Positions 30,400-39,319 are shown, counted from the first letter of the stretch. The stretch is 64,000 nucleotides of DNA from Nocardia beijingensis NBRC 16342 (GCF_001612785.1 NZ_BDBC01000020.1:161344-225343); one strand, 5' to 3'. Numbers and translations are program-made. Notes: generated by a model from the sequence alone, not told the origin.

Positions 30400-30488
30400 G
30401 GGTCCGCGCCTTCGGCGACCGTGCTCAACCCGAACGGGGAGACCCCGCGTCCGAGGACCGCTCGAGCGCGGCCTTATCGCCGAGATTA

Positions 30489-30508
30489 ATTTCACGGTAT
30501 AGTGAAAT
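30489..30508. promoter_or_regulatory. TetR operator 1 (own promoter)
   Basis: Perfect inverted repeat ATTTCAC-N6-GTGAAAT, 76 bp upstream of the tetR start. It shares its length and half-site pattern with two sites before the CocE-type hydrolase gene (31417-31436 and 31483-31502). Confidence 0.65.
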
Positions 30509-30584
30509 ATGTTTCAGCTGCCGCTGAACGCTATCGGCAGGCATCACGCGCGCTCGCGCGGCAGGCGAAAGAGGGCACTGGGGC

Positions 30585-31265
30585 ATGGCGGTACGAGCGG
30601 GAAGGGGTCCGCGGGGGGAACGCGGCGCGCAAGCGGACCGCATCTTGGCGGTGGCCCGCAAGTCCTTCGCCGAGCGGGGTTACAACGGAACCTCGTTGCG
30701 GTCGGTGGCCAGGGACGCCGATGTGGACCCCACCCTGGTGAACTACTACTTCTCCAACAAGGCCGGATTGCTGAAGGCGGCGCTGGAGCCGCCGGAAGCC
30801 TTCGGCGCCGGCATCGCGGAGGCCGCCCGAGTGCCACTCGAGCAGCGCGGACGAGCCTTCGTGGAGGCGGCGCTGCGCATGTGGGACGACCCGGCCACCT
30901 CGGAGGTCCTGCGCTCGATCATCCTCGCGGCCAGTCACGAGCCCTTCGCCATGGAGCGCCTCCGTTCGGTCTTCTCCGCGCTCGTCCTGCAAGTGGTGTC
31001 GGCCAGCCTTCCGCACGACGAGGCCGAGCTGCGCTCGGATCTGGTCGCCACACAGATCGTCGGCCTGGCGATGACGCGTTATGTCTGGGGGATCGACCGC
31101 ATCGCCGCTATGCCCTCGGAGCAGGTCGTCCGCCTGATCGCGCCGACTGTGCAGCACTACCTCACGGGCGCCCTCGGCGAGGACATCCATGACCACGAGC
31201 GACCGCTCGGGGCGGTGGGCGTCACCGCAAGCTCGACTGTTTCGGCGCAGACCGTCGACCGCTAG
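30585..31265 (+). CDS. TetR-family regulator of the hydrolase unit
   Basis: 226 residues. Residues 10-65 hold the helix-turn-helix: GERGAQADRILAVARKSFAERGY, SLRSVARDADVDPTLVNYYFSNK. The rest is a helical sensor domain with a Trp/Asp segment (MWDDPATSEVLRSIILAASHE) and ends in a long polar tail. It lies 247 bp upstream of a CocE/NonD hydrolase on the same strand. Three matching 20-bp repeats, one before this gene and two before the hydrolase, indicate autorepression and control of the hydrolase. The ligand is unknown, perhaps the ester or amide that the hydrolase attacks. Confidence 0.88.
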   Translation: MAVRAGRGPRGERGAQADRILAVARKSFAERGYNGTSLRSVARDADVDPTLVNYYFSNKAGLLKAALEPPEAFGAGIAEAARVPLEQRGRAFVEAALRMWDDPATSEVLRSIILAASHEPFAMERLRSVFSALVLQVVSASLPHDEAELRSDLVATQIVGLAMTRYVWGIDRIAAMPSEQVVRLIAPTVQHYLTGALGEDIHDHERPLGAVGVTASSTVSAQTVDR

Positions 31266-31416
31266 CACTGCCCGATACCCCTCCTGCGTGAGACCTCCCC
31301 TGTCAGGGCGCAGAGGCCCCGCGTGACGACCTCTCGCACCCGTCTTGATGGAGACGGCATTCGCGCCGCAATAGCTCGGCCCGGCTCATGACCGGCCCTC
31401 CTCCCTGCCGGACGTA

Positions 31417-31436
31417 TTTTCACGCCGTATGGAAAT
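31417..31436. promoter_or_regulatory. TetR operator 2 (hydrolase promoter)
   Basis: TTTTCAC-N6-TGGAAAT, the weaker of two repeats before the hydrolase gene. It has the same 20-bp size as operator 1, with the right arm diverged, and lies 76 bp before the hydrolase ATG. Confidence 0.5.
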
Positions 31437-31482
31437 TACTCTTGCTCCCGGCGTGCCGCCGCGCGTACGGTAAGGGCAGTTA

Positions 31483-31502
31483 ATTTCCGTACGTGTGGAA
31501 AT
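31483..31502. promoter_or_regulatory. TetR operator 3 (hydrolase promoter)
   Basis: ATTTCCG-N6-TGGAAAT, perfect in the outer six bases (ATTTCC / GGAAAT), ending 9 bp before the hydrolase ATG. Binding there would block the ribosome-site region or start site directly. Confidence 0.6.
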
Positions 31503-31511
31503 GAGAGTGTC

Positions 31512-33230
31512 ATGGCGCGATACAAGGCCGCTGGAGTGGAGCCCGGTCAACGTCGGATGAACGGACCGCAGACCACCGGTCGTCAGTACCGCAACCTGTC
31601 TCCGGTCCTTCATGAGATGACGCGGGAAGACAATGTGCCCGTCCCGGTCCGCGACGGCACCGAGCTCCTGGCCGACATCCACCGGCCCGACGCGGAGGGC
31701 AGGTTCCCCGCCCTCATCGCGGCGGCCCCCTACCCCCGCCAGTTGCAGGACCTCGGCGCCCCGGCGGCCTTCATCGAGGCAGGCGCCAGCGACTTCTGGG
31801 TGCCGCGCGGCTATGCCCACGTCATCGCCAACCTCCGCGGCACGGTCGGTTCCGGCGGCGCCTACACCTTCTTCGACGGGCAAGAGCGCGAGGACCTGTA
31901 CGACCTCGTCGAATGGGTCGCCGGGCAGCCCTGGTGCGACGGGAACGTGGGCATGATCGGCATCAGCTACTACGCCATGACCCAGTTGGAGGCGGCCACC
32001 CAGCGCCCGCCGCACCTGAAGGCGCTGTTCCCCTTCAACGTCACGGTCGGCGCACGGGAAGCCGCCTACCACAACGGCCTGTTGAGCGAAGCCTTCATCA
32101 TCCCCTGGTTCCATGCCCTCGGCGTCCTGTCCGCCCACGGCGACCGCCTCTATCGCAAGGGCCTGTCCCGTCTCCTGCGCCGATTGCTCGCCGTCCCGGC
32201 CGTCCACCGGCGGTTCAGCCGGACCGACGGCGTCCAGGCAACCCGTGGCCTGCGGCTGGTCAGCCGCTTCCGCCACGCCGCCCACCCATGGAACGACCTG
32301 CTCGAGGCCGTGCTCACCGATCACCCCACTCGGGACGCGTGGTGGGACGACCGTGACCTGACCGGACCGCTCGCCGATGTCGACATCCCCGTCTACCTCG
32401 GCGGCGAGTGGTCCAACGTCCCCCTCCACCTCACGGGCCTCTTCCGAGCCAGGGACGCGCTCGCGCACAACCCGCACGTGCGCATGGCCATGCTCGGGGA
32501 TCACAGCCTGCCCTGGCCTTGGGAGAGCATGCACATCGAGGCCCTCGCCTGGTTCGACCACTGGCTCAAGGACAGGGACACCGGCATCCTCGAAGGTCCC
32601 GCCATCCGCTACTGGCTACCCGGGGCGGAACAGTGGCGCACCGCCGACGTCTGGCCCCCGCAGGCCACCCACGTCGCTCTGGCCCTCGGCGCCGACGGCT
32701 CGCTGACGGCCGACGAGCGGCCGGGTGAACGCAGTTACGCCACCGACGGCGCGAACTCCATGCCGGCACAGCTCAGTTGGACCAGCGACCCCCTTCCCGA
32801 TGACATCGACATGGTCGGCCACCCCGAACTGCGGCTTACCGCCACCAGTAGCGCGACCGACACGGCATGGATCCTGCTCCTGCAAGACGTCGGCCCCGAC
32901 GGCAGGACCTCCGACATCACCCAGGGCTGGCTGCGCGCCGGCATGCGCCACGTCGACGAGGACGCGAGTGAGACGGGCCGCCCCGCCCTCACGCTGCGGG
33001 AGCGGATTCCCGTCCCTCCGGGCGAGCCGGTCGCCTACCGTATCCCGTTGGTGGCCAATGCCCGCCGATTCCGGCGCGGGCACCGCATCCGGCTGATCCT
33101 CACCAGCGACGACAATCGCAAGGATTTCCAGCCCATGCTGCTGTTCAGTCACGCTCCCGTCGGAACGGCGGGCATCAACACGGTGCACTCCAGCTCACGC
33201 CTGCTCCTCCCGATTCTGGAGGGCGAATGA
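31512..33230 (+). CDS. CocE/NonD-family hydrolase
   Basis: 572 residues. An alpha/beta-hydrolase core comes first: PVPVRDGTELLADIHRPDA, then RGTVGSGG, and the nucleophile elbow GMIGISYYAM with Ser near residue 151; GDHSLPWPWESMHIEAL probably supplies the late catalytic His. A helical cap follows the elbow, and the last 200 residues are the jelly-roll domain of the X-Pro dipeptidyl-peptidase C-terminal type (HPELRLTATSSATDTAWILLLQDVGPDG). Family members cleave esters, amides or peptides such as cocaine and glutaryl-7-aminocephalosporanic acid. It probably opens an operon with the next gene and is under the upstream TetR. Confidence 0.88.
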   Translation: MARYKAAGVEPGQRRMNGPQTTGRQYRNLSPVLHEMTREDNVPVPVRDGTELLADIHRPDAEGRFPALIAAAPYPRQLQDLGAPAAFIEAGASDFWVPRGYAHVIANLRGTVGSGGAYTFFDGQEREDLYDLVEWVAGQPWCDGNVGMIGISYYAMTQLEAATQRPPHLKALFPFNVTVGAREAAYHNGLLSEAFIIPWFHALGVLSAHGDRLYRKGLSRLLRRLLAVPAVHRRFSRTDGVQATRGLRLVSRFRHAAHPWNDLLEAVLTDHPTRDAWWDDRDLTGPLADVDIPVYLGGEWSNVPLHLTGLFRARDALAHNPHVRMAMLGDHSLPWPWESMHIEALAWFDHWLKDRDTGILEGPAIRYWLPGAEQWRTADVWPPQATHVALALGADGSLTADERPGERSYATDGANSMPAQLSWTSDPLPDDIDMVGHPELRLTATSSATDTAWILLLQDVGPDGRTSDITQGWLRAGMRHVDEDASETGRPALTLRERIPVPPGEPVAYRIPLVANARRFRRGHRIRLILTSDDNRKDFQPMLLFSHAPVGTAGINTVHSSSRLLLPILEGE

Positions 33231-33370
33231 ACGGAATGCTCGCACGCCGCGACGCCCGGGTGGCCCGCTCGTCTCGACCGCCTGCTCGCCGGAACCGGCG
33301 TGCCATCCAGACTTCGCCGCGGCGCCCGAGCCCAGGCAAGACCGTCCCCGACCTTCGATGGAGTGCCCTG

Positions 33371-33811
33371 ATGTCGTCCACCCGCCAGATCAACCCGAGC
33401 CCGCTGCGCCATGTATACGCGGTCGGCGGCGCCGTCCTGGCCACAGTCCTGCTGTGGGCCGCAGCCCACAGCCTCGGCGTCGAACTTCGCGTCGATACCC
33501 GCGACGGACGGCAGGCCCAGGTAGTCGGCCTGCCTCTCGTCGCGGGGAGCACGCTCGTCGTCGCCCTGCTCGCCGCAGCGACACGGAAGTGGTTGGACCG
33601 CTGGAGTGACCGGGCCCCGAGGGTCTGGACCCGACTGGCCGTCACGGTGTTGCTGGTGTCGCTCCTGCCCATGGCGTACGTCGAGGCGTCCGGCGGCGCC
33701 AAAGCCACACTCGCCCTCATGCACCTGGCAGTCGCCGCCGTACTTGTTCCGCTCCTGGCCGGGGGAAGCGGCGATCGTCCCGGAAGACAGCAGCACACCG
33801 AGAAGGTGTGA
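33371..33811 (+). CDS. DUF6069-like four-helix membrane protein
   Basis: 146 residues with four hydrophobic segments (VGGAVLATVLLWAAAH, LVAGSTLVVALLAAAT, TRLAVTVLLVSLLPMAYVEA, LALMHLAVAAVLVPLLAG), the usual size and helix count of DUF6069 proteins. I used ATG 33371, which has TGGAG before it. An in-frame ATG at 33227 overlaps the hydrolase stop (ATGA) but would add 48 Arg-rich residues unlike the family. It probably shares the hydrolase transcript. Function is unknown; linkage suggests a membrane partner or an efflux or tolerance role. Confidence 0.72.
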   Translation: MSSTRQINPSPLRHVYAVGGAVLATVLLWAAAHSLGVELRVDTRDGRQAQVVGLPLVAGSTLVVALLAAATRKWLDRWSDRAPRVWTRLAVTVLLVSLLPMAYVEASGGAKATLALMHLAVAAVLVPLLAGGSGDRPGRQQHTEKV

Positions 33812-33882
33812 TTCGACCGGCGCCCGAGCCACACCAGGGCAGTCCCACATCCGCACCCGACCGCACCCGTAGGGCCGAAGCA

Positions 33883-34062
33883 ATGCAATGCCATGTCACA
33901 GTACGATTCCCGGGTTGGCCGCCGATGCACTACCGGGCCGAGTCCGTCGCAGCGCACACCTTCGCGAAGGCAGTGTGTCAAATGGGAGTGGCGACTATCC
34001 AAATCGATCAAGACATGCGGGAAGCGTTGCGCCCCATGCCATATCAGCGACTTTGGCGATGA
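33883..34062 (+). CDS. Possible small protein, 59 aa
   Basis: Reads MQCHVTVRFPGWPPMHYRAE and continues AAHTFAKAVCQMGVATIQIDQDM, with a beta-strand/helix pattern and low Arg content unlike the shadow frames around it. No strong ribosome site precedes it, and a second ATG lies at 33888 in another frame. The surrounding 320 bp between the DUF6069 gene and the end of the exporter gene show nothing else. Treat as tentative. Confidence 0.35.
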   Translation: MQCHVTVRFPGWPPMHYRAESVAAHTFAKAVCQMGVATIQIDQDMREALRPMPYQRLWR

Positions 34063-34130
34063 AAGCACAACCCCGGCAGCGCGGGGAGCGAGAAATGGCG
34101 ACCGGCCGCGGGGTCGGGGTTCGGACCGCG

Positions 34131-35720
34131 TCAACCGACAGTGATCTCTTCCTTGATCGCACTGGAATGGACGGCGGGGGCGTTCTTGTGCTTGCCGGGA
34201 AGCAGCGCGGCGACGGCGAGGGTGCCGATCGCCAGCACGATCGCCGCGATCAGGCTGGTGTGTGAGACCGCGTGGGCGAAGGCGGCATCGGCGGCGGACA
34301 CCAGTTGTGCTGCCTGTTGATGCATGCCTGCCTCGTCGATCCGCTGGGCCACGGCCAGCGCGCCGCCGATGGAGTCCTGTGCCGCGGCGGCGGCTTCGGC
34401 GGGCATGCGGCCGGTGACGAGCGGGGCTATCTCGTCGCCGTAGGCGGTGCCGAGCAGGGAGCCGAGGATCGCGATGCCGAGCGTGCCACCCAGCTCCACC
34501 GAGGTGTCGTTCACCGCGCCACCCACGCCGAGCAACCGCTCCGGGAAGGCATCCATGATCGTGTCGGTGGCCGGGGAGACACTCAGGCCGATGGCCAGGC
34601 CCATCAGCACCAGCGGGCCGGCGAACGCCGCGTAGCCGGACTCGGCGTCGACCCGGATCAAGGCGACCAGCGCGAGGACGCCCAGCAGCATGCCGGCCAC
34701 CACCATCGTCCGGAGCCCGAGGCGCGGCCTCAGCACGCCGGTGATCGCCGAGCCGACGAACACCGCGCCCGCCAGCGGCAGCAGCCGCACGCCGGTGGCG
34801 AGGGCGTCGTATCCGAGCACGAACTGCAGATGCTGCGTGACGTAGTAGATCGCACCGAAAGCGGCCAGGAAGAACAGCAGCACAGCGAGATTCGCACCCG
34901 CGAAGGCGCGATCGCGGAATTTGCGGATATCGAGCATCGGGTTGGGGTGCCGCAGTTCCCACGCGACGAACCCCGCAGCCGCGAAAGCGGCCACCACACC
35001 GGCGAGCACCGCGGAGGTGTGCCAGCCGTTGCGCGGACCTTCGATGATCATGTAAACCAGCGCCGCGACCGCGACGACAGACAGGCCGCCGCCCATCAGG
35101 TCCAACCGCTGTGTCGTGTGCGCCCGGGACGGCGGAACCACGATCAGCGCGGCGACGATCGACACGACCGCGATGGGAACGTTGATCAGGAACGTCGACG
35201 CCCAGCCGTGGCCGGTGAGCAGCCAGCCCGCCACCAGCGGGCCGACCGCGATCGCGAGCCCGGTGGTAGCGGTCCAGATCGTAATCGCCGTGGCACGTTC
35301 CCGTTTCGGGAAGGTCGCGACGAGCAGCGACAACGTCGCGGGCATGATCATCGCCGCTCCGGTCCCCATGATCGCTCGCGCGGCGATCACCCAGCCGGCA
35401 CTGTCGACGGCCGACCCGAGCACCGCTCCGGCCGCGAAGACGGCCAGGCCGACGATGAGCATGCCGCGGCGGCTGTACTTGTCGCCGATCGCGCCCATGA
35501 GCAGCATCAGGGCGGCGTACGGGATGGTGTAGGCGTCCACGACCCACTGCAGGTCCTGGCTGGACAGACCCAGATCGAGGGTCATATCGGGCGCGGCGAC
35601 GATCAGCGACGTATTCGTCATGACGCCGATCAGCACGCTCAGGCACAGCACGGCGAGCGCGGCCCAGCGGCGGCCGTACACGGTGCCCGGTTCCACTGGT
35701 GTGGTGGCTAGCAGAGACAC
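34131..35720 (-). CDS. MFS drug exporter, DHA2 (14-helix) family
   Basis: 529 residues with about 14 membrane helices. Motif A MGAIGDKYSRRGMLIVGL and motif C region TATTGLAIAVGPLVAGWLL are the antiporter signatures of QacA/EmrB/LfrA-type proton-driven multidrug exporters. The GTG at 35720 follows GAGAGGAA at good spacing. The annotatable frame upstream crosses the operators and is ignored. It is divergent from a TetR gene 113 bp away with three operators between, the standard plan of a substrate-induced efflux pump. The drug is unknown. Confidence 0.9.
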   Translation of the reverse strand: MSLLATTPVEPGTVYGRRWAALAVLCLSVLIGVMTNTSLIVAAPDMTLDLGLSSQDLQWVVDAYTIPYAALMLLMGAIGDKYSRRGMLIVGLAVFAAGAVLGSAVDSAGWVIAARAIMGTGAAMIMPATLSLLVATFPKRERATAITIWTATTGLAIAVGPLVAGWLLTGHGWASTFLINVPIAVVSIVAALIVVPPSRAHTTQRLDLMGGGLSVVAVAALVYMIIEGPRNGWHTSAVLAGVVAAFAAAGFVAWELRHPNPMLDIRKFRDRAFAGANLAVLLFFLAAFGAIYYVTQHLQFVLGYDALATGVRLLPLAGAVFVGSAITGVLRPRLGLRTMVVAGMLLGVLALVALIRVDAESGYAAFAGPLVLMGLAIGLSVSPATDTIMDAFPERLLGVGGAVNDTSVELGGTLGIAILGSLLGTAYGDEIAPLVTGRMPAEAAAAAQDSIGGALAVAQRIDEAGMHQQAAQLVSAADAAFAHAVSHTSLIAAIVLAIGTLAVAALLPGKHKNAPAVHSSAIKEEITVG

Positions 35721-35738
35721 ATCGGTTCCTCTCCAAAT

Positions 35739-35802
35739 TTGCACGCCGTTGTGCATTTGCACGTTGATGTGCAATCTAAGGAATTTGCACAACTGTGCGC
35801 AA
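35739..35802. promoter_or_regulatory. Three TetR operators in the exporter/tetR gap
   Basis: Three 18-bp sites of the form TTGCAC-N6-GTGCAA: 35739-35756 (last base differs), 35757-35774 (perfect, directly abutting the first) and 35785-35802 (one mismatch in the right arm). Two sites cover the exporter side and one the tetR side. Confidence 0.7.
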
Positions 35803-35833
35803 GTGTGCGAGGCTGGAACGTGAAGGGACTCAC

Positions 35834-36502
35834 ATGACAGCGACCAGAACCACGACTTCCTCTGCGACCCCTGGCGCGCGAGCGCGGGCCAACCGGAAGC
35901 GGATCCTCGATGTCGCGGCAGCCGAACTGGCCCGCAATCCCGCGGCGAGCATGGAGGAGATCGCCTCCGCCGCCGGCGTCGTGCGCAGAACGCTCTACGG
36001 CCACTTCCCCACCCGCGAGGCGCTGATCGACGGTATCCTCGACCTGGCGTCCGAGGACATCGCGCACACGCTGCGCTCGCTCGACCCCGACGAGCCGGTG
36101 ACGGTGACCTCCGCCCGGTGCACCATCGCCCTCTGGCGAGTCGGCGACAAATACCGCCTGCTGTTCCGGCTGACGGAAACGAACCTGGGTGCGCGGATCG
36201 AGGAACGACTGGCGCCCGTGCACGAACACGGCGCGACCATGTTGCGGCACGGCCAGCGGCTCGGCGTGTACTCCGATCACCTCCCCGCCGAGGCGCTGTC
36301 CCGCGCGCTCGCCGGGCTGGTCCTGGCCCTGCTCGAGGCGCACACCGACGGAACCTGGACCGACCCCGACCCCGACGTGGCGGCCGCCCGCGCCTGCCTG
36401 GTCACACTCGGCGTGCCGCCGGACGCGGCGGGTGAGATCGCCTCGGTCGCGGCTCGATTGGAGAATGCTCATTCGTCGGCCCAGGACGCCGCCGCACCGT
36501 AG
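35834..36502 (+). CDS. TetR-family regulator of the exporter
   Basis: 222 residues. Helix-turn-helix at about 20-65: ARANRKRILDVAAAELARNP, SMEEIASAAGVVRRTLYGHFPTREALI. The sensor domain carries Trp and Arg residues (ALWRVGDKYRLLFRLTETN) common in drug-binding TetR pockets. The ATG at 35834 has GAAGGGA before it. It is divergent from the DHA2 exporter across three operators, so it is very probably the exporter's repressor and is likely autoregulated. Confidence 0.88.
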   Translation: MTATRTTTSSATPGARARANRKRILDVAAAELARNPAASMEEIASAAGVVRRTLYGHFPTREALIDGILDLASEDIAHTLRSLDPDEPVTVTSARCTIALWRVGDKYRLLFRLTETNLGARIEERLAPVHEHGATMLRHGQRLGVYSDHLPAEALSRALAGLVLALLEAHTDGTWTDPDPDVAAARACLVTLGVPPDAAGEIASVAARLENAHSSAQDAAAP

Positions 36503-36783
36503 CGCATCTACTCCTGACGGTGCGAGGCTCAGCTCTCGGGCAGCTGAGGAAGCTTCGTCCGGCTGATCGCGCGCTTCCTCCGGCTCGATCCCCCGGATCG
36601 GCCGCGGTCGGAGGTGTCAGCGCACAGCGCCGGCCGCGCCGGGGGCCGTGGTGACCCGGCGAGCACATCCGCCGGATTCGTCCGTCGCCCGAGCTGCCGG
36701 ATGGTCTGGATGCCAGGGGTGGTGCACCGACCGGTCAGGAATCGAGAAGCGGCACGCGCCGCGGGGCGCCTAGCGTTGGCGGC

Positions 36784-37413
36784 ATGAACCTCACCACTGA
36801 TCAGGCCGCGATCGATTCCGTCGTGCTCGAGGTGCCGGACCCGGCCGCCGCCGAAGCCTTCTACGCCGCCGCGTTCGGACTCGGCGACACGGTGCGCCTG
36901 CGCGCTTCCGACGCTCCGACCACCGGTTTCCGGGGTTACGTGCTGTCTCTGGTGGTGTCGCAGCCGAGCACCGTCGACAGTCTCGTCGGCACCGCCGTCG
37001 AGGCGGGAGCGACGACGCTGAAGCCGGTCAAGAAGAGCTTCTGGGGCTACGGCGGCGTGGTGCAGGCTCCGGACGGCGCTATCTGGAAGGTGGCGACGTC
37101 GTCGAAGAAGAACACCGGCCCGGCCACCCGGGAAGTCGACAGCTTCGTGGTGCTCCTCGGGGTCGACGATGTCAAAGCGACCAAACAGTTCTACGTCGAC
37201 CGCGGCCTGACCGTGGCGAAGAGTTTCGGCAGCAAATATGTCGAGTTCGCTACCCCGGCGGATTCGGTCAAACTCGCGCTCTATGGGCGTCGCGCCGCTG
37301 CCAAGGACGCCGGTATCGCACCGGAGGGGTCCGGGTCGCACCGGTTCGCCATCCGCGGCGCCATCGGCCCGTTCGTGGACCCGGACGGGTTCGCCTGGGA
37401 GGCCGCGCACTGA
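36784..37413 (+). CDS. Glyoxalase/VOC-fold protein
   Basis: 209 residues with two paired betaalphabetabetabeta modules: residues 10-100 (IDSVVLEVPDPAAAEAFYAAAFGL...GAIWKVAT) and 115-205 (VVLLGVDDVKATKQFYVDRGL...FVDPDGFAWE). VOC proteins include glyoxalases, dioxygenases and resistance proteins. Only some metal-ligand positions are recognisable (the final Glu in FAWEAAH), so the reaction is unknown. The preceding 280 bp (36503-36783) hold no supported gene. No clear ribosome site; the start is chosen by the fold. Confidence 0.8.
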   Translation: MNLTTDQAAIDSVVLEVPDPAAAEAFYAAAFGLGDTVRLRASDAPTTGFRGYVLSLVVSQPSTVDSLVGTAVEAGATTLKPVKKSFWGYGGVVQAPDGAIWKVATSSKKNTGPATREVDSFVVLLGVDDVKATKQFYVDRGLTVAKSFGSKYVEFATPADSVKLALYGRRAAAKDAGIAPEGSGSHRFAIRGAIGPFVDPDGFAWEAAH

Positions 37414-37496
37414 GCGGTCCGCCGCCCCTCGGCGACCACCGCAGGGTGCGCACCCCGACGAATTCCCGGAGCAGACCGCTGAGGCAGGATAGCGGC

Positions 37497-37871
37497 GTGA
37501 CCGAATCCTCTCAGCGCCCATGGGGCAGCTACACCATCCTCACCGAAGGCGACGGCTTCAAGGTCAAGACCATCGAGGTGCACCCCGGCCAGCGCCTCAG
37601 CTACCAAAAACATTCGCGCCGCGCCGAGCATTGGTTCGTGGTAGCCGGAGCAGGGCTGGTCACTCTCGACGGCGACACCGTCGAAGTGCGCACCGGAGAG
37701 GCCATCGATATTCCACTGGGCGCCGCTCACCGCATTCACAACACCGGTCCGGCCCCACTGGTTTTCGTGGAGGTACAGCACGGCGACTATTTCGGAGAAG
37801 ACGACATCGTCCGCCTCGAAGACGACTACGGGCGCACGGAAACGAATCAGCCGGCGCAAGAGTCCGTCTGA
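37497..37871 (+). CDS. Cupin, mannose-6-phosphate isomerase type II-like
   Basis: 124-residue single cupin barrel starting at GTG. It carries RPWGSYTILTEGDGFKVKTIEVHPGQRLSYQKHSRRAEHW, the classic type II phosphomannose isomerase signature (PGxxLSxQxHxxRxEHW), and a second motif PLGAAHRIHNTG. The metal-binding Gln, His, Glu and second His are all present. As a stand-alone domain it could isomerise mannose-6-phosphate and fructose-6-phosphate for cell-wall mannan or LAM precursors, but solitary members are poorly studied. It follows the VOC gene by 83 bp on the same strand. Confidence 0.85.
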   Translation: MTESSQRPWGSYTILTEGDGFKVKTIEVHPGQRLSYQKHSRRAEHWFVVAGAGLVTLDGDTVEVRTGEAIDIPLGAAHRIHNTGPAPLVFVEVQHGDYFGEDDIVRLEDDYGRTETNQPAQESV

Positions 37872-37912
37872 CCGAATCGCCATCACCAGGCGGTCGTCCC
37901 GGTCACAAGAGT

Positions 37913-37951
37913 GTGCCCATCGAGCGAGGGACCAACTCGCTCGATGGGCAC
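37913..37951. terminator. Bidirectional terminator
   Basis: Perfect 16-bp stem (37913-37928 with 37936-37951) and 7-nt loop between the cupin gene and the converging lipase gene. Confidence 0.75.
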
Positions 37952-37970
37952 TTCGCCGTGGCGCGGCTCG

Positions 37971-39176
37971 TCAGAGTGAGCCGCCGCCACCCAGCAGCCA
38001 CGGGTTGAACGTGCACTCCAGATTCGGGTGACCAACCGGATCCAAGGCCCGCAGCGCGATCGACAACGCGCGCGGCGAATACATCATCGTCAGATGATCC
38101 GACACATCCTGCTCGCACCCGTCCTGCAACGTGATGTTCTGCACCGACACTCCCGGCGCCGCTTTCAGGAACGTCAGATCATACGGATTGGTGATCTCGT
38201 CGTACCGGGTACCGACAATCGTGTAGTCCACCCCGGTGATCGTGTCGCCGTGTTCGTTCAGCTTGTTGACGAAATCCGAACCGATCGTCTGCTGAATTCC
38301 CGCATGCCCGACGAAGATCTCCACGAAACCGAGCACGTCGATTCCGAAGTTGTTGACTGCCCGGCCCAGCGCGCCGATGCCGTCCAAACTCGTCCCGTGA
38401 TGCGTTGCGCCGTAAGTGATCAAATTCTTCACCTTCGCCGCACCGCCCTCGAACTTCGTGTACCAGTTCGACATCGACCCGCCCTGGGAATGCGCCACTA
38501 TATCGACTTCCGACGCGCCGGTCGCCGCCAGCACCCGATCCACGAACACCGCCAGCTGTTTGGCCGAATCCTGGATGTAACCGGTGCCCATCACGCCGGG
38601 CAACACCGATCCCAAGCCGCCGCCTTCCAGAAGGTTCGACCGCCCATAGTTGAACGTGAACGTGCAGAATCCGGCGTCCTTGATCGGCTGCCCCATGAAG
38701 GCGAATCCGTTGTACGCATTCATCCACGTTCCGTGCACCAAGACCACCGGCCGGGGGTGCTCCGCCGTCGGCTTGCACGCCCAGTCGTTCGTCCCCGGCG
38801 GCGCCACATCCGGATGCGTCAATCCGTACCCGAACGCCGCCAGCCAGGACGTCATCGGCGGACCGAATCCCACTGTGTCACTGGCATAACCGCCCGAGGA
38901 ACCCGAACTGCTGCCCGAACCGCCGTAGCAGTCACCGGAGCCGTTACCCGACCCGGCTCCACTCCCCGACGTGCACGCCGAACCCGACCCCGCGCTCCCC
39001 GAATCCGCCACCGGCGCCGCTTTACGGCCCGCCGCGATGTAATCGGCCAGCTGCTGCTCCGTCGGTGCTGCCTCGGGCGCCGCGTGCGCGGTCAGCACGC
39101 TCAACCCCATTGTCATGGTCGCGGTTACGGTGAATACGGCGGTACGCAGTATTCGCCGACTGACGCTTGATCTCAT
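37971..39176 (-). CDS. Secreted lipase/esterase with Gly-Ser linker
   Basis: 401 residues. Signal peptide 1-32 (TMTMGLSVLTAHA). A short helix and a low-complexity Ser-Gly region (about 55-98, DSGSAGSGSACTSGSG through GSSSGSSGG) precede the alpha/beta-hydrolase domain. HGTW is the oxyanion strand, AHSQGG holds the nucleophile Ser near 229, and VSDHLTMMY the catalytic His. This is the bacterial lipase class 2 (LipA/EstA) pattern for triacylglycerol or ester hydrolysis outside the cell. Several Cys suggest disulfides. The Gly-Ser linker resembles those of two small secreted proteins in this window. Confidence 0.9.
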   Translation of the reverse strand: MRSSVSRRILRTAVFTVTATMTMGLSVLTAHAAPEAAPTEQQLADYIAAGRKAAPVADSGSAGSGSACTSGSGAGSGNGSGDCYGGSGSSSGSSGGYASDTVGFGPPMTSWLAAFGYGLTHPDVAPPGTNDWACKPTAEHPRPVVLVHGTWMNAYNGFAFMGQPIKDAGFCTFTFNYGRSNLLEGGGLGSVLPGVMGTGYIQDSAKQLAVFVDRVLAATGASEVDIVAHSQGGSMSNWYTKFEGGAAKVKNLITYGATHHGTSLDGIGALGRAVNNFGIDVLGFVEIFVGHAGIQQTIGSDFVNKLNEHGDTITGVDYTIVGTRYDEITNPYDLTFLKAAPGVSVQNITLQDGCEQDVSDHLTMMYSPRALSIALRALDPVGHPNLECTFNPWLLGGGGSL

Positions 39177-39319
39177 CGAATGCCTTTCCGTATCTCGACA
39201 TCGTTGTCCTTGCGGCAGGCGCGCCTCGCAATGTCGAACGGCAGCAACGATAGGACGGCAGTCGGTGGAAAATGCTGGTCAGCGCAGGATCCTGGGCGGC
39301 TCACTGCGCAGTCGACGGC

